Below, in pieces: positions 51,280 through 60,190 of a stretch of 64,000 nt of DNA. The stretch lies in NCBI RefSeq assembly GCF_030811455.1, contig NZ_JAUSQU010000001.1, forward strand, positions 4,154,001-4,218,000. Reading direction: 5' to 3'. Numbering within the stretch: the first letter of the stretch is position 1; each line of letters begins with the position of its first letter. This DNA is from Streptosporangium lutulentum. Lineage in GTDB: Bacteria; Actinomycetota; Actinomycetes; Streptosporangiales; Streptosporangiaceae. Both the position numbers and the translations under genes were made by a program. The notes beneath the pieces were generated by a model. That model worked only from the letters and a program-made list of their open reading frames with translations. It searched no databases and was not told the origin of the DNA.

Positions 51280-51556
51280 GGGCCGAAACACGACCGTTAA
51301 CGTTCATACACTGTTTCGCCGCATCTGGGAGGAATCTCACAGTAAATCCCCTCCCGTAACCGCGGCTTTCGTCCTGGCCGTCACCGCCGCCGACCGCCCG
51401 CTGACCGGTCACCGCCTGCGAACCACCCGCGAACCGGTCACGGCCGCCAACCGCCCGCTGACCGGTTCGCGGCCGCCAACCGTCCGTGAACCGGTCACGG
51501 CCGTGAACCGTCCGGCTCAGGCCGGGAGTCCCCGGCCTTCCCGATCGAAGAGGATG
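51280..51556. other. Repetitive gap downstream of the epimerase gene
   Basis: Between about 51360 and 51515 short imperfect repeats of (G/C)AACCGGTCACGGCC, GACCGGT and CGCCAACCG recur several times. No gene is supported. It separates the epimerase stop from the livK promoter. Confidence 0.5.
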
Positions 51557-52558
51557 TCAGAGCAGGAAGCCCTCGGGGAAGGGGTCACGAGGGTCGAGGA
51601 AGTACTGGGCGGTACCGGTGACCCAGGCCCGCCCGGTGATGGTCGGAACCACCGCGGGCAGACCGGCGACCTCCGTCTCCTCGACGAGCCGCCCGATGAA
51701 CCGGGTGCCGATGAACGACTCGTTCACGAAGTCGGTGTCCAGCGCGAGCTCGCCCCGGGCGTGGAGCTGGGCCATCCTGGCGCTGGTGCCGGTGCCGCAC
51801 GGCGAGCGATCGAACCAGCCGGGATGGATGGCCATCGCGTGCCGAGAGTGCCGGGCGTCAGAACCCGGCGCCGTGAACTGCACGTGGTGGCAGCCCCGGA
51901 ACCCGTCGTCCAGCGGGTGGACGGGCTCGTCCTGCTCGTTGATCGCCTGCATGATCGCCAGACCCGCGTCGAGGATCTGCTGCTTGTGCGAACGCTCGAA
52001 CGGCAGGCCCACCGACTCCATGGGCAGGATCGCGTAGTAGTTGCCGCCGTAGGCCAGGTCGTAGGTGACCTCGCCGATGCCGGGCACCTTGACCGTGCGG
52101 TCCAGACCGGCGTTGAAGGAGGGCACGTTGGTGATGGTCACGGCCGTGGCCGCGCCGTCCTCGACCTGGACCTCGGCGACGACCAGGCCCGCGGGGGTGT
52201 CCAGCCGGATGGTGGTGACCGGCTCGACGACCTCCACCATCCCGGTCTCCACCAGGACGGTGGCGACCCCGATGGTGCCGTGGCCGCACATGGGCAGGCA
52301 GCCGGAGACCTCGATGTAGAGCACGCCGTAGTCGGCGTCGGGCCGCGTGGGCGGCTGCAGGATGGCCCCGCTCATCGCCGAGTGACCGCGCGGCTCGTAC
52401 ATGAGCAGGGTCCGGATGTGATCCATTTCGGCCAGGAAGTGCTTCCGGCGCTCGGCCATGGTCGAGCCCGGGATGACTCCCACCCCCCCGGTGATCACAC
52501 GGGTGGGCATGCCCTCGGTGTGGGAGTCCACCGCATGAAAGACCCTTTTCGTCCTCAT
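51557..52558 (-). CDS. 4-hydroxyproline epimerase / proline racemase family, paralog 2
   Basis: A 333-residue enzyme, the usual length. The two catalytic cysteines are C91 in MCGHGTIG and C254 in DRSPCGTGT. The block FHAVDSHTEGMPTRVI is typical of 4-hydroxyproline epimerases. It should convert trans-4-hydroxy-L-proline to cis-4-hydroxy-D-proline, the substrate of the dehydrogenase encoded upstream. ATG 52558 is chosen: GAGGAG lies 5 nt upstream. It is the last gene of the catabolic unit. Confidence 0.85.
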   Translation of the reverse strand: MRTKRVFHAVDSHTEGMPTRVITGGVGVIPGSTMAERRKHFLAEMDHIRTLLMYEPRGHSAMSGAILQPPTRPDADYGVLYIEVSGCLPMCGHGTIGVATVLVETGMVEVVEPVTTIRLDTPAGLVVAEVQVEDGAATAVTITNVPSFNAGLDRTVKVPGIGEVTYDLAYGGNYYAILPMESVGLPFERSHKQQILDAGLAIMQAINEQDEPVHPLDDGFRGCHHVQFTAPGSDARHSRHAMAIHPGWFDRSPCGTGTSARMAQLHARGELALDTDFVNESFIGTRFIGRLVEETEVAGLPAVVPTITGRAWVTGTAQYFLDPRDPFPEGFLL

Positions 52559-52613
52559 CAATTCTCCTCGCGGGGGGATGGTCGCCTTACAAGGCTATGG
52601 ATGCTTCGACCGC

Positions 52614-53507
52614 CTAGCGCAGGCCCTCGGCCAGGACCTTCTCGGTGGCGGCGCGGACGACGGCCTCCTGCTCGGCGACGAGCGGCAGCCGCGGCGGACG
52701 GCACGGGCCGCCCTTGCGCCCGGCCAGGTCCATGGAGAGTTTGATCGCCTGCACGAACTCGGGCTTGGAGTCCCAGCGCAGCAGCGGGTGCAGGTCGCGG
52801 TAGAGCGGGAGCGCGGTGTCCAGGTCCCCGGCCGCCGCCGCCCGGTACAGGGCCACGGTGGACGCCGGCAGCGCGTTGGGGAAACCGGCCACCCAGCCGA
52901 CCGCGCCGGCCAGCGTCAGCTCCAGCAGCACGTCGTCGGCGCCGACCAGCACCTCCAGGCCGGGGGCGAGCTCGGCGATCTCGTAGCTCCGGCGGACGTC
53001 GCCGCTGAACTCCTTGACCGCCACGATCAGGCCCTCTCCGTGGAGCCGCGCGAGCAGCTCAGGGGTGAGGTCCACCTTGGTGTCGAAGGGGTTGTTGTAG
53101 GCCACCACCGGCAGGCCCGCCTTGGCCACCTCGCGGTAGTGCTCCACCACGATCCGGTCGTCGGCCCGGTAGGCGTTCGGCGGGAGCAGCATCACCGCCC
53201 GGCATCCGGCGTCACGGGCCTGCTCCGCCCAGCGGCGGGCCTCCAGCGCGCCGTAGGCGGCGACCCCCGGCATGACCCGGTCCCCGCCGACGGCCGCGAC
53301 CGCGGTCTCCACGACCGCGGCCCGCTCCTCGGGGGTCAGCGTCTGGTATTCGCCCAGCGATCCGTTCGGCACCACGCCGTCGCATCCGGAGGCGATCAGC
53401 CACCGGCAGTGCTCGGCGTAGCCGTCCAGGTCGGCCGAGAGGTCCTCGCCGAGGGGCAGCGCGGTGGCCACCATCACGCCGTGCCAGGGCTTCAGGCGGG
53501 TCGTCAT
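52614..53507 (-). CDS. DapA-family deaminase (pyrroline-4-hydroxy-2-carboxylate type)
   Basis: A 297-residue TIM-barrel enzyme of the dihydrodipicolinate synthase/NAL family. The Schiff-base lysine is in GLIVAVKEFSGD and the conserved Tyr in VVAYNNPFD. In hydroxyproline breakdown a member of this family deaminates Delta1-pyrroline-4-hydroxy-2-carboxylate to alpha-ketoglutarate semialdehyde; its position between dehydrogenase and epimerase genes makes that role likely. The gene lies 27 bp downstream of the FAD subunit gene. Confidence 0.82.
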   Translation of the reverse strand: MTTRLKPWHGVMVATALPLGEDLSADLDGYAEHCRWLIASGCDGVVPNGSLGEYQTLTPEERAAVVETAVAAVGGDRVMPGVAAYGALEARRWAEQARDAGCRAVMLLPPNAYRADDRIVVEHYREVAKAGLPVVAYNNPFDTKVDLTPELLARLHGEGLIVAVKEFSGDVRRSYEIAELAPGLEVLVGADDVLLELTLAGAVGWVAGFPNALPASTVALYRAAAAGDLDTALPLYRDLHPLLRWDSKPEFVQAIKLSMDLAGRKGGPCRPPRLPLVAEQEAVVRAATEKVLAEGLR

Positions 53508-53534
53508 CGCAGTAATCCTTCCAGTGGGGTCGAG

Positions 53535-54905
53535 TCAGCCCGAAGGGGGTCGGGTCGACGCGGCGAGGTCGCCGAGCCTGATGGGCTGGGCGATCGGGCG
53601 CCGGGGCGCCGCGGGGTCCTCACCGGCGAGACATGCGACCGCGTAGCCGCATATCCGGCCCTGACACCAGCCCATACCGGGGCGTGCCAGCAGTTTGACG
53701 GAGCGCGCGTCGGTGGCGCCCAGTTCCTGCGCCTCGCGCACGGCCGACAGGGGCACCTCCTCGCAGCGGCAGATCAGGGTGTCGTCGCGGAGCCACCCCA
53801 TCCAGCCGGGCCGCACCGGATAGGCGCTCTGCAGCGCCCGCGCGAAGGCGGCGAGCCTGTCCCTGCGCCGGGACAGAGCCGGATCGGGCGGCACCCGGCG
53901 GCCCAGGTCCGCGGCGGCGGTCCGGCCGGCGAGGCGTCCCTCGACCTCGGCGAGCACGGCTCCGCCGACGCCGGTGGACTCCCCCGCCGCGTACACGCCG
54001 GGCACGCTGGTGCGCAGGCCCGCGTCCACCGCGACGACCGGGCTGCCGTCGGCGTCGCCGCGGGTCGCGCAGCCGAGCTGGACCGGCAGGTCGAGCTGGG
54101 GGACGAAACCGTAGCCGTAGGCGAGGGTGTCGCATTCGACGGTTCGCGTCGAGATCGGCCGCCAGCCGGAGTCCAGCCTGGCGACGGTGACGTGGGTCAG
54201 CGCGACGTCGCCGTGCGCGGCGATCACCGCCTGGCGGCCGTGATAGGGAACCCCGTGGCGAGCCAGCCGCGCGCCGTACCCGAGGGCCTCTCCCGCCTTG
54301 CCCGCGGCGAGCAGAGGGTGTGCGGCGAGCCCGAACCGGCCGTTGGCCTCGTGGACGCCGAGCACCTTCGCGCCCGCGTCGGCCAGCCCCGCCGCGACCG
54401 GGAGCAGGAACGGTCCCGTCCCGGAGACCACGACCCTGCGGCCGGCGACCACGAGGTCGCCCTTGAGCAGTGCCTGCGCGCCGCCCGCGGTGAGCACGCC
54501 CGGCAGGTCCCAGCCGGGGAACGGCACCGGCCGGTCGTGCGCCCCTGTGGCGATCAGCAGCCTGCGCGCGGTGATCGTGCGGGGCCGTTCCTCGCGGTCG
54601 CCCTCCAGGCACCGTACGGTCACCGTCTCATCGGCACGTTCCACCGCCCAGACCCGGTGGCGGAGCAGCACGTCGGCCCGCCCGCGGAGCGTGTCCCACT
54701 GCCGCACGAACCTGGCGAGGCCGTGGTGGAGCGCGCCGGGGTCCTCGGCGTGGAAGCCCTCCGGCGGGTGCCGGAAGTACTGGCCGCCGGGCCTGGCCGC
54801 GGCGTCGAGCAGCACGACGCTCAGCCCGGCGAGGGAGGCGGTGAGCGCACCGGCCACCCCTGCGGGGCCCGCGCCGACGACGGCGAGGTCGTAGATCGGC
54901 TTCAT
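53535..54905 (-). CDS. D-hydroxyproline dehydrogenase, FAD/NAD(P) subunit (HcnB-like)
   Basis: A 456-residue flavoprotein. The dinucleotide-binding start LAVVGAGPAGVAGALTASLAGLSVVLLDAAARPGGQ and a second GxGxxG-like site (VVSGTGPFLLPVAAGLADAGAKVLG) are typical of HcnB. The C-terminus carries a BFD-like [2Fe-2S] region with four Cys (LICRCEEVPLS..., GMGWCQGRICG). It matches the alpha subunit of the three-subunit D-hydroxyproline dehydrogenases. It starts at ATG 54905, 7 nt after the small Fe-S gene. Confidence 0.8.
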   Translation of the reverse strand: MKPIYDLAVVGAGPAGVAGALTASLAGLSVVLLDAAARPGGQYFRHPPEGFHAEDPGALHHGLARFVRQWDTLRGRADVLLRHRVWAVERADETVTVRCLEGDREERPRTITARRLLIATGAHDRPVPFPGWDLPGVLTAGGAQALLKGDLVVAGRRVVVSGTGPFLLPVAAGLADAGAKVLGVHEANGRFGLAAHPLLAAGKAGEALGYGARLARHGVPYHGRQAVIAAHGDVALTHVTVARLDSGWRPISTRTVECDTLAYGYGFVPQLDLPVQLGCATRGDADGSPVVAVDAGLRTSVPGVYAAGESTGVGGAVLAEVEGRLAGRTAAADLGRRVPPDPALSRRRDRLAAFARALQSAYPVRPGWMGWLRDDTLICRCEEVPLSAVREAQELGATDARSVKLLARPGMGWCQGRICGYAVACLAGEDPAAPRRPIAQPIRLGDLAASTRPPSG

Positions 54906-54912
54906 CGGCCGC

Positions 54913-55269
54913 TCACCGCTCCCCGTCCGCGTCGGAGGCGGACCCGTCGGGGACGGGCGCGTCGGCCCGCGGGCGGTCGCCCGCGTTGTGGCCGGTGGTC
55001 ACCAGGTCTCCCGGGCGTGCCTCGGTCAGGCAGGCACGCAGGGAGGGAGCGCCGTTCACCGTGACCAGGCAGTCGAAGCAGACGCCTATCCCGCAGAACA
55101 ACCCGCGGGGGCGTCCGCCGAACCGGGTGACGCGCCAGGAGCGGATGCCCGCGCCGTGCATGGCGGCGCCGACGGTCTGGCCGGGGACCACGGGGACGGG
55201 GACGCCGTCCACGCTGATCTCGAACTCCGGCTCGGGCCGCGCCCTCACCAGGCGGTACGGCTGCCTCAT
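54913..55269 (-). CDS. D-hydroxyproline dehydrogenase, small [2Fe-2S] subunit (HcnA-like)
   Basis: A 118-residue ferredoxin-like protein. The plant-type [2Fe-2S] ligands lie in CGIGVCFDCLVTVNG (C-x4-C-x2-C) and ACLTEARPGD. It begins with a short beta-grasp domain (FEISVDGVPVPVVPGQTVGAAM). ATG 55269 overlaps the oxidase gene stop by 4 nt (ATGA) and follows AAGGAGGAG closely, which decides the start. Confidence 0.82.
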   Translation of the reverse strand: MRQPYRLVRARPEPEFEISVDGVPVPVVPGQTVGAAMHGAGIRSWRVTRFGGRPRGLFCGIGVCFDCLVTVNGAPSLRACLTEARPGDLVTTGHNAGDRPRADAPVPDGSASDADGER

Positions 55270-56420
55270 CGGCACTCCTCCTTCGTGAAACGGTCCGGGC
55301 GGAAGGGGCCGAGGTCCAGGTCGACATGGACGTCGGCCAGTGCCTGGGCGATGAGGTGACCGGTGGCCGGGGCCAGGCCGATGCCCGCGCCCTCGTGCCC
55401 GCAGGCGTGATAGAGGCCGGGCGCCCGGGGGTCCTCGCCGATCACGGGAAGGTGGTCGGGGCAGTAGGGCCGGAAGCCGCAGTAGGCCCGGATCGCCCTG
55501 CGCTCGGCGAGCGCGGGGAACAACGCGACGGCCTGGGCCGCGAGGCGTTCCAGCACCGGGACGGAGATCGTACGGTCGAAGCCGACCCGCTCGCGGCTGG
55601 CGCCGATGAGCACGGGCCCCGCCGAGGTGCCCTCCACGACGGCGGACGTCTCCAGACCCTCCGCGTCACTGGCCACGGCGGTGACGTAGGCGGCGGTGTA
55701 GACCTTGTGCCTGATCAGCGGCTTCTCCAGCGGCTCCGTGACCAGGATGAAGCCGCGCCGGGGCAGGACGGGGACGTGCACTCCGGCCAGCGCGGCGATC
55801 TCTCCGCCCCAGGTCCCGGCGGCGTTGACGACGGCTCCGGCGAGGATGTCGCCGTGGTCGGTCCTGACGCCGGTGACCCGGTCGCCGTCACGGACGAAGC
55901 CGGTGACGGTGACGCCGGTGCGCAGCATCAGGGCGCTGTCACCGAATCTCTCCGCGCCCCGCCGGATCAGCCTGGCCGCCGCCAGCATGGGCTGGACCTG
56001 GGCGTCCTGAGGATAGAACACGCCTCCGGCGAGGCCTTTTGTCAGGTGGGGCTCGTAGTCGCCGAGCTCGCCGGGGGCGACCACGGTGTGCTCAAGGCGT
56101 TGCCCGGCCGCCAGCGAGGTGAGCGCGCCGAGCACCTCATCGGTCTCGGCGACCACCAGCCCGCCCTTGGCCTCGAACTCGAACCCGTCACCCGGTCCGG
56201 AGGCCGCCAGGTCGCGCCAGAGACGGTTGGAGAGCAGGGCGAGGTCGAGCTCGGGGCCCGGCTCCTTGTCGGAGACCAGCACGTTGCCCTCGCCCGCGCC
56301 GGTCGTGCCGCCCGCCACGGGCCCCCGGTCGACGACCACCACGTCCAGCCCCGCACGGGCCGCGTAATAGGCGCAGGCGGCCCCGACCATCCCGGCGCCG
56401 ATCACCACGACGTCCGGCAT
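55266..56420 (-). CDS. D-hydroxyproline dehydrogenase, DAO-type FAD subunit (HcnC-like)
   Basis: A 384-residue D-amino-acid-oxidase-fold flavoprotein. The start MPDVVVIGAGMVGAACAYYAARAGLDVVVVDR is the FAD-binding motif; GFRPYCPDHLPVIGEDPRAPGLYHACGHEGAGIGLAP is the conserved C-terminal block. It is the first gene of the catabolic unit and should be the substrate-oxidising subunit, working with the next two. The promoter and operator lie directly upstream. A role as glycine or D-proline oxidase is the alternative. Confidence 0.83.
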   Translation of the reverse strand: MPDVVVIGAGMVGAACAYYAARAGLDVVVVDRGPVAGGTTGAGEGNVLVSDKEPGPELDLALLSNRLWRDLAASGPGDGFEFEAKGGLVVAETDEVLGALTSLAAGQRLEHTVVAPGELGDYEPHLTKGLAGGVFYPQDAQVQPMLAAARLIRRGAERFGDSALMLRTGVTVTGFVRDGDRVTGVRTDHGDILAGAVVNAAGTWGGEIAALAGVHVPVLPRRGFILVTEPLEKPLIRHKVYTAAYVTAVASDAEGLETSAVVEGTSAGPVLIGASRERVGFDRTISVPVLERLAAQAVALFPALAERRAIRAYCGFRPYCPDHLPVIGEDPRAPGLYHACGHEGAGIGLAPATGHLIAQALADVHVDLDLGPFRPDRFTKEECR

Positions 56421-56453
56421 CGCTCACCTCACTCCGCACCTCGACTCGGCAGT

Positions 56454-56482
56454 ACTATGTCACATACCTTTAAAGGGATCAA
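56454..56482 (-). promoter_or_regulatory. Catabolic unit promoter
   Basis: On the minus strand TTGATC (56482-56477), a 17-bp spacer and CATAGT (56459-56454), 34 bp upstream of the first gene. Confidence 0.65.
56456..56466 (-). promoter_or_regulatory. Candidate GntR operator at the catabolic promoter
   Basis: TATGT-C-ACATA, a perfect 5-bp inverted repeat overlapping the -10 hexamer. It shares ATGT...ACAT with the livK site at 51242-51252. Confidence 0.6.
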
Positions 56483-56638
56483 TGGGAACTTCGCTCACAT
56501 TCTCCAGCTCAGCCGACCCGTACCCGGACGACCCGGGAGGCACGCCGTACGCACCGGGGCGAGCCGTACGCCTGACGCGCACGGGGTTCGGAGCCGGGCG
56601 CGCACGGGGTCCGAGGCGGGACCGACCACCTCGCCGCC

Positions 56639-56644
56639 TAACAT
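56639..56644 (+). promoter_or_regulatory. -10 box of a leaderless ctaA gene
   Basis: TAACAT lies exactly 7 nt before GTG 56652; the mRNA should begin at the start codon. Confidence 0.6.
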
Positions 56645-56651
56645 GTGAGCC

Positions 56652-57641
56652 GTGAAGCAGCTCCTTGACCAGACCAGCGGCAACGCCGTGAAACTGTGGC
56701 AGACCGTGTGGTCCCCCACCCACGTCACCATGCGTCGATGGGCTCTGGCGGCGGTGGTCGTCAACGCGGGCATCACGGTGAGCGGCGCGGCCGTGCGGGT
56801 CACCAGCTCGGGGCTGGGCTGCCCGACCTGGCCCAGGTGCACCCCGGACAGCTTCGTCCCGGTCGCCCACAACGAGACCGCGCCGATCAACATGGCCATC
56901 GAGTTCGGCAACCGGATGCTGACCTTCCTGGTCCTGGCCGTCGCCCTGGCCTGCCTGGTCATCGCGATGAGGCTCCTTCCCCGCCGCCGCGACCTGGTCC
57001 GGCTGGCCTGGATCCAGCCCGTCGGCGTGGCCGCGCAGGCGCTCTGGGGCGGCCTGGTCGTGCGGAGCCTGCTCAACCCGGTCACCGTGAGCGTGCACTT
57101 CCTGATCTCCTCAGGCCTGATCGCCGCCGCCTACGCGCTGTACGCCCGCTCTCGCGAGGGCGACGCCCCACCGCGACGTCTGGTCCACCGCGACATCCGC
57201 ACGCTCGGCTTCGCGCTCACCGCCACGGTGTTCGCCCTGCTCATCGCGGGCGTGGTGGTGACCGGCACCGGGCCGCACTCCGGCGACCAGCTGGCCTCCC
57301 GGTTCCAGTTCGACATCGAGAGCGTGGTGAGGGTCCACACCGACCTCGTCTACGTCGTGCTCGGCCTCACCTTCGCGCTGCTGTTCGCGACCCACGTCAC
57401 CGACGCGCCGGGCCACGTGCGGCGGGCGGCGCTGACGCTGCTGATCGTCGAGCTGGCCCAGGGAGGCGTCGGATACGTCCAGTACTTCCTGGGAGTGCCC
57501 GCGGCCCTGGTCGACCTGCACGTGCTCGGTTCGACGCTGGTGTGGATCTGCACGTTGCGGGTGGTGTTCGCGATGCGGTCGCGGGACCCGCTGAACGCGA
57601 CGGCCGCGGACCTGGACGAACTCGACACCGTCCGCACCTGA
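56652..57641 (+). CDS. ctaA: Heme A synthase (COX15/CtaA)
   Basis: A 329-residue membrane protein with eight helices that oxidises heme O to heme A for cytochrome oxidase. The heme-ligand histidines are seen in VSVHFLISSG, RVHTDLVYVV and VDLHVLGSTL; the first expected EFGHR motif reads EFGNR, as I recall for actinobacterial proteins. The extracytoplasmic Cys pair is in GLGCPTWPRC. The start is GTG 56652. Partner enzyme ctaB lies nearby on the other strand. Confidence 0.93.
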   Translation: MKQLLDQTSGNAVKLWQTVWSPTHVTMRRWALAAVVVNAGITVSGAAVRVTSSGLGCPTWPRCTPDSFVPVAHNETAPINMAIEFGNRMLTFLVLAVALACLVIAMRLLPRRRDLVRLAWIQPVGVAAQALWGGLVVRSLLNPVTVSVHFLISSGLIAAAYALYARSREGDAPPRRLVHRDIRTLGFALTATVFALLIAGVVVTGTGPHSGDQLASRFQFDIESVVRVHTDLVYVVLGLTFALLFATHVTDAPGHVRRAALTLLIVELAQGGVGYVQYFLGVPAALVDLHVLGSTLVWICTLRVVFAMRSRDPLNATAADLDELDTVRT

Positions 57642-57687
57642 TCCGGGCTGCTCGACACCGCCCGCACCCGACCGTGACAATGACCGC

Positions 57688-57873
57688 ATGCCGGTGTCAC
57701 GCGGGATCCTCCGACTCTCCTACCAGGGCGCGGTGCTGCTGAGTGTGCTGGCGATCGCACCGCTGACCTGGATGTGGCTGGCCGGTTCCGGGCATCGGGT
57801 GGTCGCCGGCTCCTCCCCTGTCTTCCCCGGGCCCCGCGAGACGAGCCTGGAGGCCGCGCTCCGGCCGGAGTGA
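57688..57873 (+). CDS. Small membrane protein, unknown
   Basis: A 61-residue protein with one clear transmembrane helix (AVLLSVLAIAPLTWMWLAG, residues about 15-33) and a short Pro-rich external tail. I do not know a family. GACAAT lies 6 nt before ATG 57688, suggesting a leaderless transcript, and the frame is codon-typical, so I think it is real. It sits between ctaA and prsW and converges with the latter. Confidence 0.5.
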   Translation: MPVSRGILRLSYQGAVLLSVLAIAPLTWMWLAGSGHRVVAGSSPVFPGPRETSLEAALRPE

Positions 57874-57881
57874 GCGCCGTA

Positions 57882-57910
57882 CGGCCCGCGAGCGGGAACC
57901 CTACGGGCCG
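57882..57910. terminator. Candidate shared terminator at the PrsW gene stop
   Basis: CGGCCCG (57882-57888) and CGGGCCG (57904-57910) form a 7-bp stem with a 15-nt loop between the convergent small membrane gene and PrsW gene. Confidence 0.45.
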
Positions 57911-59076
57911 GGCCGGTATCCCGGTGAGGCCTCGCCGCCGGGGGGCACGGGCTGCGGCACGGGGAACTGCGCGCGGGCCCCCGCCATGCACTCCAGCAGC
58001 GCCTGCTGCTCCTCGTCGAACGTGCTCTCGTCGATCACGCCGCGCCTGGCGCGCTCGTGGAGCAGGCCGAGTTCGGTGGCCGCGAGCTGGTAGTCGTTCA
58101 TCGCCCGCAGCCCTCCCCTGCCGCCGTGTGTCCTGGCCCACTGCCGGGCCTGGCGGCGGCCGGGCAGGGAGGAGAGCATGTTGACGTCGTACTGGGCGAC
58201 CAGCCCGGTCGGCCGGTAGGCGGGCAGGTAGCTCTGGATCAGGCCGACGATGCGCTTGCGGTCGCGGAAGATGATCCAGATCATGACGAACAGCACGATC
58301 ATCAGCAGCAGGTAGGCGACGACCAGGCCGCCCAGGCCGACATAGGACGCGAAGCCGTTCCAGATCCCGTGGAGCGCCATCGCGCCGATCCACCCCGCGG
58401 CGATCACGAAGATCCGCATCGACCCCTGGCGCTGCGCCGCGTAGGCCACCGCGACGCCGATCATGGAGGTGAACAGCGGATGCGCGAACGGCGACAGGAT
58501 CCCCCGCAGCACGACGGTCACCGCCAGGCCCTGCGCGCCCAGGTCGTCGAGGGCGGCCACGTAGTAGCTGACGTTCTCGCTCATGGCGAAGCCGAGGCCG
58601 ACCATGCTGGCGTAGATGATGCCGTCGGTGGGCCCGTCGAGCTCCGCCCGCTTGAACCTGAGCAGGCCCAGCAGGACCAGCCCCTTCATCGTCTCCTCGA
58701 CCACCGGGGCGCCGAACGTCGCGGCGAGGTTGCGCGCGTAGTCGTAACCGAGCCGGACGGTGTTCTCGATGTAGAACAGGTTGAAGGAGTTGATGACCCC
58801 GGCGACGAGAACCGCCACGCCCGCGCCCCAGGCGAACGCGAAGATCAGATTGCTCCGCGGTTCGGGCTCCATGCGGTCGAGGGCGAGCACGGCGGCCAGC
58901 AGGACGGGAACCGGCGCCAGGGCCAGACCGAGCGCGATGAAGAAGTAGACCGGGTCACCGTTCAGCACGTCGAAGGAGAACGACACCAGCCCGCACAACC
59001 CGGTGAGGACAAGCCCTGCGATCAGCGCGACGGACGGTCGCTCCCTGAGCACCCACCGGGGATCACGGCTTGCCAT
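57901..59076 (-). CDS. PrsW-family intramembrane metalloprotease
   Basis: A 391-residue membrane protein with about eight helices. The protease motifs are PVVEETMKGLVLL (EE), FAHPLFTSMIGVA and ALHGIWNGFASY (HxxxN). PrsW cleaves membrane anti-sigma factors in Bacillus; in actinobacteria targets are mostly unknown. The cytosolic C-terminus (residues about 290-391) has a disordered, charged part. ATG 59076 is chosen over the upstream frame because TACGGT lies 6 nt before it, hinting at a leaderless start. Confidence 0.88.
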   Translation of the reverse strand: MASRDPRWVLRERPSVALIAGLVLTGLCGLVSFSFDVLNGDPVYFFIALGLALAPVPVLLAAVLALDRMEPEPRSNLIFAFAWGAGVAVLVAGVINSFNLFYIENTVRLGYDYARNLAATFGAPVVEETMKGLVLLGLLRFKRAELDGPTDGIIYASMVGLGFAMSENVSYYVAALDDLGAQGLAVTVVLRGILSPFAHPLFTSMIGVAVAYAAQRQGSMRIFVIAAGWIGAMALHGIWNGFASYVGLGGLVVAYLLLMIVLFVMIWIIFRDRKRIVGLIQSYLPAYRPTGLVAQYDVNMLSSLPGRRQARQWARTHGGRGGLRAMNDYQLAATELGLLHERARRGVIDESTFDEEQQALLECMAGARAQFPVPQPVPPGGEASPGYRPGP

Positions 59077-59236
59077 GCGGCAACCGTAACCGATCAATCA
59101 CGACCTGTCCCCTCCACCCCCGCGCATGACCTGGGGTCAACCATAGAAGACACACGCGACGGCAACGAACCGGAAAATGAAGAACCCCCGTGAACGATCA
59201 CGGGGGCGATGGCCCGACCGGAGCGTCTGAGCCGGC
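59077..59236. other. Gap between ctaB and the PrsW gene
   Basis: Holds the PrsW gene promoter and the ctaB terminators; no gene seen. Confidence 0.5.
59185..59206 (-). terminator. ctaB intrinsic terminator
   Basis: CCCCCGTG (59185-59192), loop AACGAT, CACGGGGG (59199-59206). On the minus strand it is followed by TTCTTCATTTTCC, a T-rich tail, 31 bp after the ctaB stop. Confidence 0.85.
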
Positions 59237-59243
59237 TCAGACG
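59224..59243. other. 20-bp palindrome over the ctaB stop codon
   Basis: CGTCTGAGCC followed by GGCTCAGACG with no loop. The ctaB stop (complement of 59237-59239) is inside it, so the hairpin may protect the mRNA 3' end or aid termination. Confidence 0.6.
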
Positions 59244-60190
59244 AGCATCGAGTCGATGGCGACGGCCAGGAAGAGCAGCGCCAGGTAGGCGTTGGACCAG
59301 TGGAAGAAGCGCATCGGGCGCAGGTCGACGCCGGTCTTGCCCGCGTTGACCCGGCCGAGCAGACGGTGGACCTCCCACAGGCAGGCCCCGCCGAGGACGA
59401 CGGCCACGGCCGGATAGAGCAGCGTGGTCCCGGCCACCGGCCACAGCAGCAGCGAGCAGAGCACCGTGGCCCAGGTGTAGACGATGCTCTCCAGCACCAC
59501 GCGGCGCTCGGTGGCGACCACCGGGAGCATGGGGATCTTCGCCGCGGCGTAGTCCTCCTTGTAGCGCATGGCGAGGGTCCAGGTGTGCGGCGGCGTCCAG
59601 AAGAACACCACGCCGAAGAGGACCACCGGGGCCCAGCTGAGGCTGCCGGTGACGCCCGCCCAGCCGATCAGCACCGGCATGCAGCCGGCGAGACCGCCCC
59701 ACACGACGTTCTGGGAGGTCCTCCGCTTGAGGATCATCGAGTAGACGAGCACGTAGAAGAGGTTCGCGGCCAGCGAGAGACCCGCGGCGAGCCAGTTCAC
59801 CGTCAACCCGAGCCCGAGGGTCGACAGCACGCCGAGGATGAGCCCGAAGATCAGCGCGTTGGTCGGCGGGACCAGGTCGCGAGCGAGGGGGCGACGCCGG
59901 GTGCGGCGCATCGTGGCGTCGATGTCGCGGTCGATGTAACAGTTCAGGGCGTTCGCGCTGCCGGCCGAAAGGGTGCCGAACACCAGGGTGTTGACGGCGA
60001 TCCACAACGGTGGCAGGCCTCGCGCGGCCAGGAACATCACCGGCAGCGTCGTGATCAGCAGCAACTCGATGATCCGCGGTTTGGTGAGGGCCACGTACGC
60101 CTTCACCGTGTCGCCGAACGAGTGCGGCGCGGCATCGGATGCCTCGGCCGCCCCGGGAGGGGTCATCGATTGCTTGTCGGTCAGCACCAT
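59237..60190 (-). CDS. ctaB: Protoheme IX farnesyltransferase (heme O synthase)
   Basis: A 317-residue membrane prenyltransferase with about nine helices. The diphosphate-binding motif is [23 protein letters not shown] (near residues 77-99), and the second acidic site is in [17 protein letters not shown]. It makes heme O from heme B for CtaA. ATG 60190 is taken; the alternative ATG 60166 ([10 protein letters not shown]) is possible. It is divergent from tkt, as in Mycobacterium. Confidence 0.93.
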   Translation of the reverse strand: MVLTDKQSMTPPGAAEASDAAPHSFGDTVKAYVALTKPRIIELLLITTLPVMFLAARGLPPLWIAVNTLVFGTLSAGSANALNCYIDRDIDATMRRTRRRPLARDLVPPTNALIFGLILGVLSTLGLGLTVNWLAAGLSLAANLFYVLVYSMILKRRTSQNVVWGGLAGCMPVLIGWAGVTGSLSWAPVVLFGVVFFWTPPHTWTLAMRYKEDYAAAKIPMLPVVATERRVVLESIVYTWATVLCSLLLWPVAGTTLLYPAVAVVLGGACLWEVHRLLGRVNAGKTGVDLRPMRFFHWSNAYLALLFLAVAIDSMLV

